Positions 7,871 to 16,622 of a stretch of 64,000 nucleotides of DNA are shown piece after piece; the first letter of the stretch is position 1; each line of letters opens with the position of its first letter. A model generated the notes under the pieces. It saw nothing but the letters and a program-made list of their open reading frames with translations, was not told the DNA's origin and searched no databases. The translations under genes and the position numbers were made by a program. Origin of the DNA: Flagellimonas okinawensis (GTDB taxonomy: Bacteria; Bacteroidota; Bacteroidia; Flavobacteriales; Flavobacteriaceae); assembly GCF_029194005.1 (NCBI RefSeq), contig NZ_JARFVA010000003.1, forward strand, positions 1 to 64,000, in the 5' to 3' direction.

Positions 7871-8767
7871 ATGAAAGAGTACAACATTACAGTTGTTCCT
7901 ACGAACAACCCCAAGATAATCAAGTTCGAGACCAATCATTTTTTGGTAAAGGGCAATTACGAATATAAAAACATAGACGAGGCCAAAAATTCCCCTTTGG
8001 CCCAACAGCTATTCTATCTTCCTTTTATCAAGACCGTTTACATAGCCAGTAATTTCGTGGCTTTGGAACGTTTTGACATTGTGGAATGGGAAGATGTAAA
8101 GGATGAGGTGGCCCAACAATTGGTGGAATACCTCAACGCGGGAGAAACCGTTGTAAGCGAAGAAGAGGTCAAAAAGAAACAGCCTATTACGGTATATGCG
8201 GAGGTAACACCAAACCCTGCCGTGATGAAGTTTGTTTCCAACAAAAGAATTGTTCCCAGTACCTACGAGTTCAAGAATATCGACGAGGCCAAGGATTCAC
8301 CTTTGGCAAAGGAACTCTTCCATTTTCCTTTTGTAAAAGAGGTTTTTATGGATGAGAATTATGTTTCCGTGACCAAATACGAAGTTGCGGATTGGGAGGA
8401 AATCAACATGCAGCTCCGCGAGTTTATAAGGGATTATTTGGCCGATGGCAAAGAGGTCGTTACCGCTGAAGCCATCCAAAAAAGTAAGGAAACTGTGGAA
8501 CAAAACACAGTCCAGACCGACTATGACGACACCTCACAACAGATCATAGCCATTTTGGAGGAATATGTAAAACCTGCCGTTGCAAGTGATGGCGGTAACA
8601 TTCTATTCCAGTCTTATGAAGAAGAGAGCGGTACGGTCAGTGTTATCCTTCAAGGAGCGTGCAGTGGGTGTCCATCATCAACATTCACCCTTAAAAACGG
8701 TATCGAGACCATGCTCAAGAACATGATGGGCGAAAAAATACGTGAGGTTGTGGCGCTCAATGGATAA
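7871..8767 (+). CDS. Nfu/NifU-type Fe-S cluster scaffold with duplicated N domain
   Basis: The 298-residue protein has two Nfu N-terminal domains in tandem (about 2-85 and 106-195), recognisable by their parallel sequences (NPKIIKFETNHFLV / NPAVMKFVSNKRIV, then NIDEAK.SPLA). A C-terminal NifU domain (about 222-298) has the cluster-binding pair Cys264/Cys267 in GACSGCPSS. It should hold a [4Fe-4S] cluster between two monomers and pass it to client enzymes in the cytoplasm. A TTG at 7844 extends the frame but lies inside the promoter, so the ATG at 7871 is the start. The suf genes are not nearby. Many Nfu proteins carry only one N domain. Confidence 0.93.
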   Translation: MKEYNITVVPTNNPKIIKFETNHFLVKGNYEYKNIDEAKNSPLAQQLFYLPFIKTVYIASNFVALERFDIVEWEDVKDEVAQQLVEYLNAGETVVSEEEVKKKQPITVYAEVTPNPAVMKFVSNKRIVPSTYEFKNIDEAKDSPLAKELFHFPFVKEVFMDENYVSVTKYEVADWEEINMQLREFIRDYLADGKEVVTAEAIQKSKETVEQNTVQTDYDDTSQQIIAILEEYVKPAVASDGGNILFQSYEEESGTVSVILQGACSGCPSSTFTLKNGIETMLKNMMGEKIREVVALNG

Positions 8768-8837
8768 TTAATGGCTTTATACTGCCTTTTTCCCATCAAA
8801 ATTTGTTAAATTAAGGGGAATCAAAAAAACATTGACC

Positions 8838-9038
8838 ATGGCAGTATTAAAAGTTATTGAAGTATTGGCGAATTCCAGTAAAAGTTGGGAGGATGCCGCA
8901 AACAAAGCATTGGAACAAGCCTCAAAATCCGTAAAAAACATTCGGTCCATTTACATTAATGAGCAAAGTGCCACAGTAAAGGACGGGAAAATTGATGATT
9001 ACAGAGTGAACGTAAAGATCACTTTTGAAGTACAGTAA
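8838..9038 (+). CDS. Dodecin family flavin-binding protein
   Basis: The 66-residue protein has the dodecin pattern: VLKVIEVLANSSKSWEDA at the N-terminus with the flavin-stacking Trp, a helix AANKALEQASKSVKNI, and beta strands ending KITFEVQ. Dodecins form hollow 12-subunit spheres that store and protect riboflavin or FMN in the cytoplasm. The frame opens at a TTG at 8832, but the ATG at 8838 fits the family start. A strong terminator follows within 20 bases, so it is probably transcribed alone or with the upstream Nfu gene (70-base gap). Confidence 0.93.
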   Translation: MAVLKVIEVLANSSKSWEDAANKALEQASKSVKNIRSIYINEQSATVKDGKIDDYRVNVKITFEVQ

Positions 9039-9057
9039 AAAAAAGAAAGAATAAAAG

Positions 9058-9085
9058 ATGCGTCCGGTACCGGACGCATTTTTTT
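9058..9085 (+). terminator. Intrinsic terminator after dodecin gene
   Basis: ATGCGTCCG (9058-9066) pairs perfectly with CGGACGCAT (9071-9079) around GTAC, followed by seven T. This is a textbook plus-strand terminator. Confidence 0.9.
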
Positions 9086-9106
9086 ATGCTACAATCTGCC
9101 CTATTG

Positions 9107-11206
9107 ATGAAAAAAATAATTTTCTTCATAGTACTCGGAACCGCAGTCGTGGGCTGCAAACAAAAATCAGACAACGTGAACCATAAATATACCAATGCCC
9201 TAATCAACGAAACCAGTCCCTATCTATTGCAACATGCGCACAACCCCGTTAACTGGGAGGCCTGGCATCCGGAAGTATTGGAGAGGGCCCAGAAAGAGGA
9301 CAAACTCCTATTGATCAGCATTGGATATGCGGCATGTCATTGGTGCCATGTTATGGAAAAAGAATGTTTTGAAGACGAGCAGGCTGCCAAGGTGATGAAC
9401 GAAAACTTCATCAATATAAAAATCGATCGCGAAGAGCGACCCGATGTGGACCAGATCTATATGGATGCCATCCAAATGATATCGGGACAAGGGGGATGGC
9501 CACTCAACATTGTCGCATTGCCCGACGGAAGACCCTTTTGGGGTGCGACTTACGTTCCAAGGGATAACTGGATAAAATCTTTGGAACAACTGGCAGAGCT
9601 ATATAGGAAAGACAAATCAAGGGTCACCCAATATGCAACCGATCTTGCCAATGGACTCCAGGCAATCAACCTTGTGGAAAACGACACAGAAAGTGAGCGT
9701 TACTCCATGGATCAGTTGGAGGCTGCAGTGCACAATTGGTCACAACACTTCGACACCTTTATGGGAGGACATAAACGGGCCCCAAAATTTATGATGCCCA
9801 ATAATTGGGATTTTTTATTGCACTATACCAAAGCTACAAATAAACCACAGATCATGGAATTTGTGGACACTACCCTTACACGAATGGCCTATGGGGGCAT
9901 ATACGACCATGTTGGCGGAGGTTTTTCCAGATATGCCGTGGATATCAAATGGCATGTACCACATTTTGAAAAAATGCTGTACGACAACGGTCAATTGACA
10001 AGCCTCTATGCAAAAGCCTACGCAGTAACAAAAAATGAACTTTACAAGGATGTTGCCTCCCAAACCATAGCTTTTGTAAAAGAAGAGCTCATGGACAAGA
10101 GTGGCGGCTTTTACTCCTCTTTGGATGCGGACAGCCTAGATAAAAATGGACAGTTGGAAGAAGGCGCCTACTACGTCTGGACTCAAGGGGAACTCACTCA
10201 ATTGTTGGGAAAGGATTACGAGATTTTCCAGGATTATTTCAACATTAATTCTTACGGACACTGGGAAGATGGAAATTATGTACTGATCAGGGATAAAAAT
10301 GATAAGGAAATAGCCGACAAATACAACCTGGAAGTTTCCGGGCTGAAGAACATAATCCGGAAAAGTCTTGACATACTTAAAACTGAAAGGAACACACGCT
10401 CCAGACCTCGACTGGACGATAAAATCCTGACCTCTTGGAACGGCCTTATGCTTAAAGGATTAGTGGATGCCTATCGTTACCTGAGCAAACCGGAATACTT
10501 AGATCTCGCAATAAAGAATGCCGAATTCATCCAACAGCAAATGATCAAGGACGATAATTCCCTGCACCGAAACCATAAGGAAGGTAAAAGCAGTATCAAT
10601 GGGTTCCTTGATGACTATGCTACCGTTATCGACGGTTATTTTTCCCTCTACGAGATTTCTTTTGATGGACAATGGCTAAGGTTGGCCAAAAGGCTTTTGG
10701 ACTATGCCATAGAACATTTTTTGGACGACACTTCCGGAATGTTCTTTTATACCTCGGATGTGGATCGATCATTGATCAGAAGGACCATCGAAGTGGACGA
10801 CAATGTGATTTCCTCCTCCAACTCCATGATGGCCATCAATCTCTTCAAATTCGATAAGTTATTTCCCAATAAGGGCTATGGCAAAATATCCGAACAGATG
10901 TTGAAAAACGTTCAGAAAGATTTTGATCGAAGGGCACAAGGTTTTTCGAATTGGCTGCATTTGGTTCTCTTTCAAAACCAGAACTTTTATGAAATTGCGG
11001 TGCTTGGTGATGATTTCAAAACCATGGCACGTGAAATCGGAAAGGAATATAATCCCAATAGTATCTTGGTAGGTTCGAAAAAAGACGGAAGTCTGGAACT
11101 ACTGAAAAACAGAACGGTACCCGGAAAAACATTGGCCTACGTTTGCCAGCACGGAGCTTGCAAACTACCAGTCTCAAGTCCAGCGCAGGTTTTGGACCAG
11201 TTATAG
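9107..11206 (+). CDS. YyaL/Spermatogenesis-associated-20 type lipoprotein (thioredoxin fold + six-hairpin domain)
   Basis: The 699-residue protein begins with a lipoprotein signal (1-16) and lipobox VVGC (Cys17). A DUF255 thioredoxin-like domain (about 27-190) contains NPVNWEAW and a CxxC at 77-80 (ACHWCH), with GGWPLN and GATYVP typical of the family. The rest (about 200-690) is an (alpha/alpha)6-barrel-like region with HFEKMLYDNGQL and DDKILTSWNGLM, as in YyaL and human SPATA20. The biochemical role of this family is poorly defined; a redox or sugar-related role has been suggested. An ATG at 9086 is in frame but lies in the preceding terminator, so the ATG at 9107 is chosen. Here the protein would be anchored in the periplasm, whereas many homologues are cytoplasmic. 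Confidence 0.9.
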   Translation: MKKIIFFIVLGTAVVGCKQKSDNVNHKYTNALINETSPYLLQHAHNPVNWEAWHPEVLERAQKEDKLLLISIGYAACHWCHVMEKECFEDEQAAKVMNENFINIKIDREERPDVDQIYMDAIQMISGQGGWPLNIVALPDGRPFWGATYVPRDNWIKSLEQLAELYRKDKSRVTQYATDLANGLQAINLVENDTESERYSMDQLEAAVHNWSQHFDTFMGGHKRAPKFMMPNNWDFLLHYTKATNKPQIMEFVDTTLTRMAYGGIYDHVGGGFSRYAVDIKWHVPHFEKMLYDNGQLTSLYAKAYAVTKNELYKDVASQTIAFVKEELMDKSGGFYSSLDADSLDKNGQLEEGAYYVWTQGELTQLLGKDYEIFQDYFNINSYGHWEDGNYVLIRDKNDKEIADKYNLEVSGLKNIIRKSLDILKTERNTRSRPRLDDKILTSWNGLMLKGLVDAYRYLSKPEYLDLAIKNAEFIQQQMIKDDNSLHRNHKEGKSSINGFLDDYATVIDGYFSLYEISFDGQWLRLAKRLLDYAIEHFLDDTSGMFFYTSDVDRSLIRRTIEVDDNVISSSNSMMAINLFKFDKLFPNKGYGKISEQMLKNVQKDFDRRAQGFSNWLHLVLFQNQNFYEIAVLGDDFKTMAREIGKEYNPNSILVGSKKDGSLELLKNRTVPGKTLAYVCQHGACKLPVSSPAQVLDQL

Positions 11207-11294
11207 CCCGACCAACATTAACATTTGTTTAGAAACCTATTCTTTTATTTTGTTTTAATAATCTGTAGGTTGCTGTTAAAACTAAAAAACCATT

Positions 11295-12122
11295 ATGGAA
11301 GAACTAGAAAATTATCAAGATTACATAGACCAAGCTGTTGAATGGGCAGTGGATATTTTACCCAACCTCATCACAGCGATTGTTATATTTTTTATTGGGC
11401 TATGGGTCATTACTTTTATCAATAAAATGGTTCGTCGCTTTTTCGCGAAAAAGGATTATGATGAAACTCTTGAATCCTTTTTACAAAGTTTCATTAGCAT
11501 AGTCCTCAAAGCTTTGCTGTTCGTGTTGGTGATCACCCAACTGGGAGTAAAAACATCCTCGCTGGTAGCCATTGTCGGTGCTGCGGGTCTTGCCATTGGT
11601 CTGGCTCTTCAAGGTTCCTTGGCGAATTTTGCGGGAGGGGTACTCATCCTTATTTTTAAACCGTTCAAAGTAGGTGATTTTATATCGGCTCAAGGAGTGG
11701 ATGGCACGGTAAAGGAAATTTCCATTTTCAATACCAAACTGAGCACCTTCGGCAACCAGATTGCCATCATCCCCAACGGTCAATTATCCAATGGCAACAT
11801 TGTAAACTATAATATGGAAAGTACCCGTAGGGATAAGATCGATGTGGGCATAGGATATAGCTCCAACATCAAGGAAGCCAAGGAAATCCTACTTCAGATA
11901 TGTGCCGATAATCCAAGCATCAATACTGAGCCGGCACCAGAGGTGTATGTTGGTAATCTGGGTGATAGTTCCGTAGACCTTACGTTGCGGTTTTGGGCCA
12001 ATAACGATGTGTTCTGGCCTGCACACTTTTATGTGATAGAACAGACCAAATTACGTTTTGATGCAGCGGGAATCGAGATTCCGTTCCCACAAAGGGTGAT
12101 GCATCAAATGAAAGAAGATTAA
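11295..12122 (+). CDS. MscS-family small mechanosensitive channel
   Basis: The 275-residue protein has three membrane segments (about 20-42, 62-82, 88-118). The pore-lining third is the Gly/Ala-rich stretch GAAGLAIGLALQGSLANFAGG, followed by the beta domain starting FKVGDFI and a C-terminal alpha/beta domain ending FPQRVMHQ. Length matches the short E. coli MscS type (286). It should release solutes on hypo-osmotic shock. The stop overlaps the stop of the convergent tsaB gene (shared bases 12119-12122). No confident promoter was seen in the 88-base gap after the YyaL-like gene. Confidence 0.94.
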   Translation: MEELENYQDYIDQAVEWAVDILPNLITAIVIFFIGLWVITFINKMVRRFFAKKDYDETLESFLQSFISIVLKALLFVLVITQLGVKTSSLVAIVGAAGLAIGLALQGSLANFAGGVLILIFKPFKVGDFISAQGVDGTVKEISIFNTKLSTFGNQIAIIPNGQLSNGNIVNYNMESTRRDKIDVGIGYSSNIKEAKEILLQICADNPSINTEPAPEVYVGNLGDSSVDLTLRFWANNDVFWPAHFYVIEQTKLRFDAAGIEIPFPQRVMHQMKED

Positions 12123-12799
12123 GCTTTCTTTTTTTTCTGCTGAAGGACAAAATCCTTGAGGTAATAGGGCTCAAAATAAGCTACATCCTCAAAGTGTTTG
12201 GATTCATATTTTTTGAATGCTATGGAAGCCATATCCTTGGCAGAAGGAACAACGGATTCATTAAAAATAAAATTGGGGTGTCGCAAGACAACCTTACATT
12301 TTTCTGCACCACTCCCAACGAGGTACACCTTGTTATCCGAGACGTATTCCTTAAAGGATAACTCATTGATTACCTCTGCCCTTGTTTCTCTTACTTCGCT
12401 ATTATTGACATCGTATACACAGGAATACACCTCCATACGCCGTGCATCCAATACAGGGATTACCAATTCACCTGAGTTTAATTTTATCTGGTGTGCCATA
12501 CTCTGTAAAGTGGGCACGGAAATCAATGGTAAATCCAAGGAAAAACACAATCCTTTTGCAGAAGAGACCCCGATACGTAGACCCGTGTATGAACCTGGCC
12601 CTTTGCTAATCGCAACGGCATCAAGGTCCGAAAATGACAAAGAAGCCTCTTGCAAGGCTTCTTTGATAAATATGTGCAATTGCTCGGAATGTGAATAATT
12701 TACAGCATTGTTCTCTTTTAGGACAATTATGTTATCATCCTTTGAAATGCTCACCGAGCAGTTGGTAGTTGCTGTTTCTAAATTTAGTATTACGGCCAT
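12119..12799 (-). CDS. tsaB: tRNA threonylcarbamoyladenosine synthesis protein TsaB
   Basis: The 226-residue protein is the non-catalytic partner of TsaD in making t6A37 on ANN-decoding tRNAs. The N-terminal ASKHA fold has ILNLETATTNCSVSI, HSEQLH, the signature GPGSYTGLRIG, and DARRMEVY in the middle. The family is usually 210-240 residues. A GTG at 12808 also opens the frame, but the ATG at 12799 matches the family start. It lies 16 bases downstream of the TolC gene and is likely the last gene of that transcript. The C-terminus is a lysine run (QQKKKKA), and its stop overlaps that of mscS. Confidence 0.93.
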   Translation of the reverse strand: MAVILNLETATTNCSVSISKDDNIIVLKENNAVNYSHSEQLHIFIKEALQEASLSFSDLDAVAISKGPGSYTGLRIGVSSAKGLCFSLDLPLISVPTLQSMAHQIKLNSGELVIPVLDARRMEVYSCVYDVNNSEVRETRAEVINELSFKEYVSDNKVYLVGSGAEKCKVVLRHPNFIFNESVVPSAKDMASIAFKKYESKHFEDVAYFEPYYLKDFVLQQKKKKA

Positions 12800-12815
12800 A
12801 GCGGCCACAAAGATA

Positions 12816-14165
12816 CTAGTTTAATGAAATCGGTATACCAAAGTAGAACTCCAAAATTTTCAATCTGAAGATATAATCGTACTTGGTACGGATGGCATCG
12901 GCTTGAGCATTCTCCACTCTAGCTTGCGCCTGACTGTACTCGAAAGCATTCATTAATCCGACATCGTATCGTTCCTTGGCGTATTCGTAGGACAAACGCC
13001 TAGCCTCCAAGGTTTTTTCTGCAGCGACATAGGCCTTTTCAAACGTATTTACGTTTACATAGGCTTGCTGAATTGTGCTTTCAAGAGCCAATTTATCTTG
13101 CTCCAATTGTAATTTGGCCTTTTCCAAACTGATTTTAGACCGCATCACATTATTACGTGTACTCCATCCATTGAAAATTGGGATATTCAACTGCGCACCA
13201 TAACTGATACCGTCAAAAATCCAGAGCTGATCGGTGAAGTTTGGCGTGTAAGGCACACCGTTCCCATCGGGAATCTGCGTCACATCGGAATATCTTGTAC
13301 CATATTGAAAGAATCCCGACAAGGTTGGCAGGTATCCTCCCTTGGCTATCTTTAAATCCTGTTCCGCCAGATCCACATTGGATTCCGAGAACTTTATGTC
13401 GTTCCTAAAGCTCAATGCCTTATCAAAAATCACTTTGGGTGAGTTGCTAAGAATATCCGATGGTGGAATATCAAATTCCTCTTCCGCGATATCGAAATTC
13501 TCATAATCCGTAATCTGTAGCAATTGCGCCAAATTCACACGTGATATCAAAACAAGGCTCTCACCATTGATGATCTGCTGCTCCTGATTGGCTGCCGTAG
13601 CCTCTATTTCCAATAGGTCTCCTCTCGGGACCACACCGGATTCAACCAGTTCCTTGGTCCTTTTAAGATCTTGTTCGGTCACGGCATACTGCGCCCTAAA
13701 GGTCTTTAATTGTTCCTTATTGGAGACCACTTGTAAATAGGCGTTGGCCACATTCAATCTAATATCATCCTTCAAATTGTCCAGACGGTACTGACTTGCT
13801 ATGGCGCTCATCTTTGCCCTGTTCAGGCGGTTAATGTTCCTCAACCCATCAAAAAGAGTAACATTGGAGCTTATTCCTGCGTTTACGTTAAATGCCGTAC
13901 TGTTCGTGGGCAAGTTGTTTGTTGGGTTAATGGAGAAACCTGTATTGCTCGATGCGGAAGTAGACCCGTTAAGGCTGGGCAGCAAATTCCCAAGTGCATC
14001 GGATTTATCTATTTTGGCATTCTCCAAATCCAATTCAAATTGTTCTACGCTCAAGTTATTCTCTACTGCATACGCCACACATTCCTCAAGTGTCCATTTG
14101 CGCATTTGCGCATTGGAAAAAGAAACTGCGAACAACAGTATTAATATCGTTATGCTATTTTTCAT
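12816..14165 (-). CDS. TolC-family outer membrane efflux protein
   Basis: The 449-residue protein has a signal peptide (1-19, ending SNAQ) and two OEP repeats (about 25-225 and 245-445) with the long alpha-helical pattern of TolC (LAFRNDIKFSESNVDLAEQDLKIAKGGYLP in the middle, kept short here, and SYEYAKERYDVGLMNAFEYSQAQ near the C-terminus). It is the outer membrane exit duct for the ABC-type tripartite pump encoded immediately upstream (adaptor 40 bases away). It is the only TolC in a cluster with two adaptors, so both would have to share it. Confidence 0.94.
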   Translation of the reverse strand: MKNSITILILLFAVSFSNAQMRKWTLEECVAYAVENNLSVEQFELDLENAKIDKSDALGNLLPSLNGSTSASSNTGFSINPTNNLPTNSTAFNVNAGISSNVTLFDGLRNINRLNRAKMSAIASQYRLDNLKDDIRLNVANAYLQVVSNKEQLKTFRAQYAVTEQDLKRTKELVESGVVPRGDLLEIEATAANQEQQIINGESLVLISRVNLAQLLQITDYENFDIAEEEFDIPPSDILSNSPKVIFDKALSFRNDIKFSESNVDLAEQDLKIAKGGYLPTLSGFFQYGTRYSDVTQIPDGNGVPYTPNFTDQLWIFDGISYGAQLNIPIFNGWSTRNNVMRSKISLEKAKLQLEQDKLALESTIQQAYVNVNTFEKAYVAAEKTLEARRLSYEYAKERYDVGLMNAFEYSQAQARVENAQADAIRTKYDYIFRLKILEFYFGIPISLN

Positions 14166-14205
14166 TCGTTTTTTGATTTTGGTTTATAAAATGATTCAGC
14201 ATGGA

Positions 14206-15324
14206 TTAATCTTCGTCAGATCTGCTCTCGAGCTTGTTCCAAACCTTGATCTTATCATCTTCGCCAATACCTGATACAATTTCTACATCTATACCATCAC
14301 TGACGCCAAGTTCCAAATCCCTTCGCTCGAATTCATTTTCACCCGTCTGCACTTCCACATAGGGCTTTTCTGTCTCCTTATCGAACTGGAGCAAAGCCTC
14401 TTTTATGGAAAGGACATCCTTTTTCTCTTCCAAAACAATGGATGCATTCGCACTGTAACCGGCCCTAACGTATGAAGTGCCATCGCCTTCCTTTACATCC
14501 AGGTCGCCCTCGATCTTAAACTGTACCGCACCTTCTTCCTCAACACCCTTTGGTGCGATGAATTTTAGCTTTGCATCGAACTTTTGTTCTTCCAATGCCC
14601 CAAGACTTATTTCCAATGGCATTCCAACGCTTAATTTGCCTACCTCGGCCTCGTCGACCTCGCCTTCAAAGATCATTTTGGACATATCGGCGATAGTGGC
14701 AATGGTAGTACCCTCGTTAAAGTTGTTACTTTGGATGACCTGGTCTCCTTCCTTCACTGGAATTTCCAGTATGGTTCCGGAAACTGTCGCCCTAATATTG
14801 GTATTGGCACTGGAAGATCCACCTGCAGATCCTTTTCTGATAATCTGGTAATCGGCCTGGGCATTCTTGAGTTCTTGCATTGCCTGCTCATAGGTCAATT
14901 TCAAGTTGTTATAATCCTGATTGGAAATCACACCTTTGTCGAACAACGTTTTGTTTCTATCATATTCCAATTTGGCGTTGTTCAATGCCAATTCTGCGTT
15001 GCGCACACGACCGGCCGCTTGGTTCAAGGATTGCTCGTTGGGAACTACCTTGATTACGGCGATAAGGTCCCCTGATTCTACCCGAACACCTTCCTCCAAC
15101 ATGATTTTATCGATAATTCCGGAAATTTGAGGTTTGATATTGATCTCGTCCTCAGGTATCACCTTACCGGTTACGATAACCTTATTTACAATGTCCTTTC
15201 GTTCTGCTGTTTCGGTCTTATACAGCTCTACAGGAGTACTGTTCTGCTTTAAAAAGTAGACTACAGCGGCCAAAATACCAATGACCACTACCCCTATCAA
15301 TCCGTATTTTACATACTTGTTCAT
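14206..15324 (-). CDS. MacA/HlyD-type periplasmic adaptor (copy 2)
   Basis: The 372-residue protein has an N-terminal membrane anchor (about 7-26), a lipoyl/barrel-sandwich half (VTGKVIPEDEINIKPQISG), an alpha hairpin (about 95-150), the second lipoyl half (TIRATVSGTILEIPVKEGD type) and beta-barrel/membrane-proximal domains ending VSGIGEDDKIKVW. It bridges the inner-membrane ABC permeases and TolC. It is clearly paralogous to the adaptor at 18652-19752 (shared ATVSG, GTTIA.IAD, LELGVSDGI). It lies 39 bases downstream of a permease gene in the same operon. Confidence 0.94.
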   Translation of the reverse strand: MNKYVKYGLIGVVVIGILAAVVYFLKQNSTPVELYKTETAERKDIVNKVIVTGKVIPEDEINIKPQISGIIDKIMLEEGVRVESGDLIAVIKVVPNEQSLNQAAGRVRNAELALNNAKLEYDRNKTLFDKGVISNQDYNNLKLTYEQAMQELKNAQADYQIIRKGSAGGSSSANTNIRATVSGTILEIPVKEGDQVIQSNNFNEGTTIATIADMSKMIFEGEVDEAEVGKLSVGMPLEISLGALEEQKFDAKLKFIAPKGVEEEGAVQFKIEGDLDVKEGDGTSYVRAGYSANASIVLEEKKDVLSIKEALLQFDKETEKPYVEVQTGENEFERRDLELGVSDGIDVEIVSGIGEDDKIKVWNKLESRSDED

Positions 15325-15363
15325 TCTTGCTTATTTGATTTCGTTATTTAATTGTATTGATGA

Positions 15364-16620
15364 TTATTCTTCTCTTAATGCATCTATAGGTTTAATCTTT
15401 ACCGCCCTGTTTGCAGGCAACAGTCCAATGAGCACACTCAGCCCTACCATAAGGATAAAGGATATGACAAACTGAGGTATACTTATCATGGGCTGTACAA
15501 AGGGAAAATCGTCCCCACTGCCCCACATGGAATTCATAATGGACAATATTCCTACGGCTATGGCAAATCCTACCAGCCCGGCAAACGCGGTCAATACGAT
15601 CGCCTCGATCACGATTTGGCGCTTAACGATTATAGGAGTGGCCCCTAAGGCTCGCCTTACACCTATTTCCTGGGTACGTTCCTTTACCGTGATCAAAAGA
15701 ATATTACTGATCGCAATGACCCCTGCCAACAAAGTGAAAATCCCGACAAAGAATGAGAACCCTTGAAGAACTGTGGTAAAGGCAGTAATACTGTTGAATA
15801 TTTCCGACATATCGAAACTGCCTATGGCACGTTCGTCATCTGGATGGATATCGTACTTGGTCTTTAGGATGGTCTTTATCTGGCTCTCCACGAATGCTAC
15901 AGGGGTACTTTCCTCCACTGCAATGGCCATCCATCCCATTCGATCACCGGAATTAAAGGCTTTTTGAAAGGTGCTAAACGGAATAAACACCGCATTCTCA
16001 CCATCTATATTGATATTATTGTTCGGTTTATAGATTCCTACCACCGTAAAATAAACACCATTGATTCGGATTTCCTCGCCCATGGCCTTTTCACCCTTTT
16101 CAAAAAGGAGCTTATAGGTTTCCTCCCCTATTACACACACTTTTTTGGAATCTTCAATGTCGGTTTGGTTCAAGAACCTACCTTCCACCAATTTCTTTTT
16201 GGTAATGTTATCTATCTCCGGATAATCCCCGTAAACGGCGGAACCACTGGTCTGCCCATTTCTATATACACTTACCGTTCCCCTATGGCTTGCCAACTCA
16301 ATTCTAGGAGCCAGTACTTCTATCTGGGGAATCTGCTTTTTCAAAATATCCGCATCTTCCAATTTGTACCGTATCCGTCTTCCACGTTCGAAACCTTTGT
16401 AGGGCTCAGAGGTAGATTGCCCCCATACGAACAAGCTATTGGAAGCTGTTCCTGCAAATAGCTTATTGAATCCGTTGCTCATACCATTGGCAGAACCCAA
16501 TAACAGCACCAATATGATCATGGCAAAGATTACCCCCAACATGGTCAGGAAGGTCCTGAACATGTTTTTACCCAGGGTATGAAAAATTTCTATCCACAAG
16601 TCTTTATCAAATAACCACAT
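15364..16620 (-). CDS. MacB/FtsX-type ABC permease (copy 4)
   Basis: The 418-residue protein has the MacB membrane topology: TM1 about 20-42, a large MacB periplasmic core domain (about 45-275), then TM2-4 (about 290-312, 340-362, 378-402), with the FtsX motif ITVKERTQEIGVRRALGA between TM2 and TM3. It lacks its own ATPase domain. The closest relative in the cluster is the permease at 19791-21047 (both have an N-terminal KGR or RGRR segment after GYEG/YKGF). It lies 2 bases downstream of the previous permease gene, so the two are coupled. Confidence 0.94.
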   Translation of the reverse strand: MWLFDKDLWIEIFHTLGKNMFRTFLTMLGVIFAMIILVLLLGSANGMSNGFNKLFAGTASNSLFVWGQSTSEPYKGFERGRRIRYKLEDADILKKQIPQIEVLAPRIELASHRGTVSVYRNGQTSGSAVYGDYPEIDNITKKKLVEGRFLNQTDIEDSKKVCVIGEETYKLLFEKGEKAMGEEIRINGVYFTVVGIYKPNNNINIDGENAVFIPFSTFQKAFNSGDRMGWMAIAVEESTPVAFVESQIKTILKTKYDIHPDDERAIGSFDMSEIFNSITAFTTVLQGFSFFVGIFTLLAGVIAISNILLITVKERTQEIGVRRALGATPIIVKRQIVIEAIVLTAFAGLVGFAIAVGILSIMNSMWGSGDDFPFVQPMISIPQFVISFILMVGLSVLIGLLPANRAVKIKPIDALREE

Positions 16621-16622
16621 AA

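Noticed and set aside
12105..12140. Possible mscS terminator (GAAAG/CTTTC with a T-run)
   Set aside because: The stem is only five weak pairs, and the T-run is explained by the lysine codons at the end of tsaB on the other strand.
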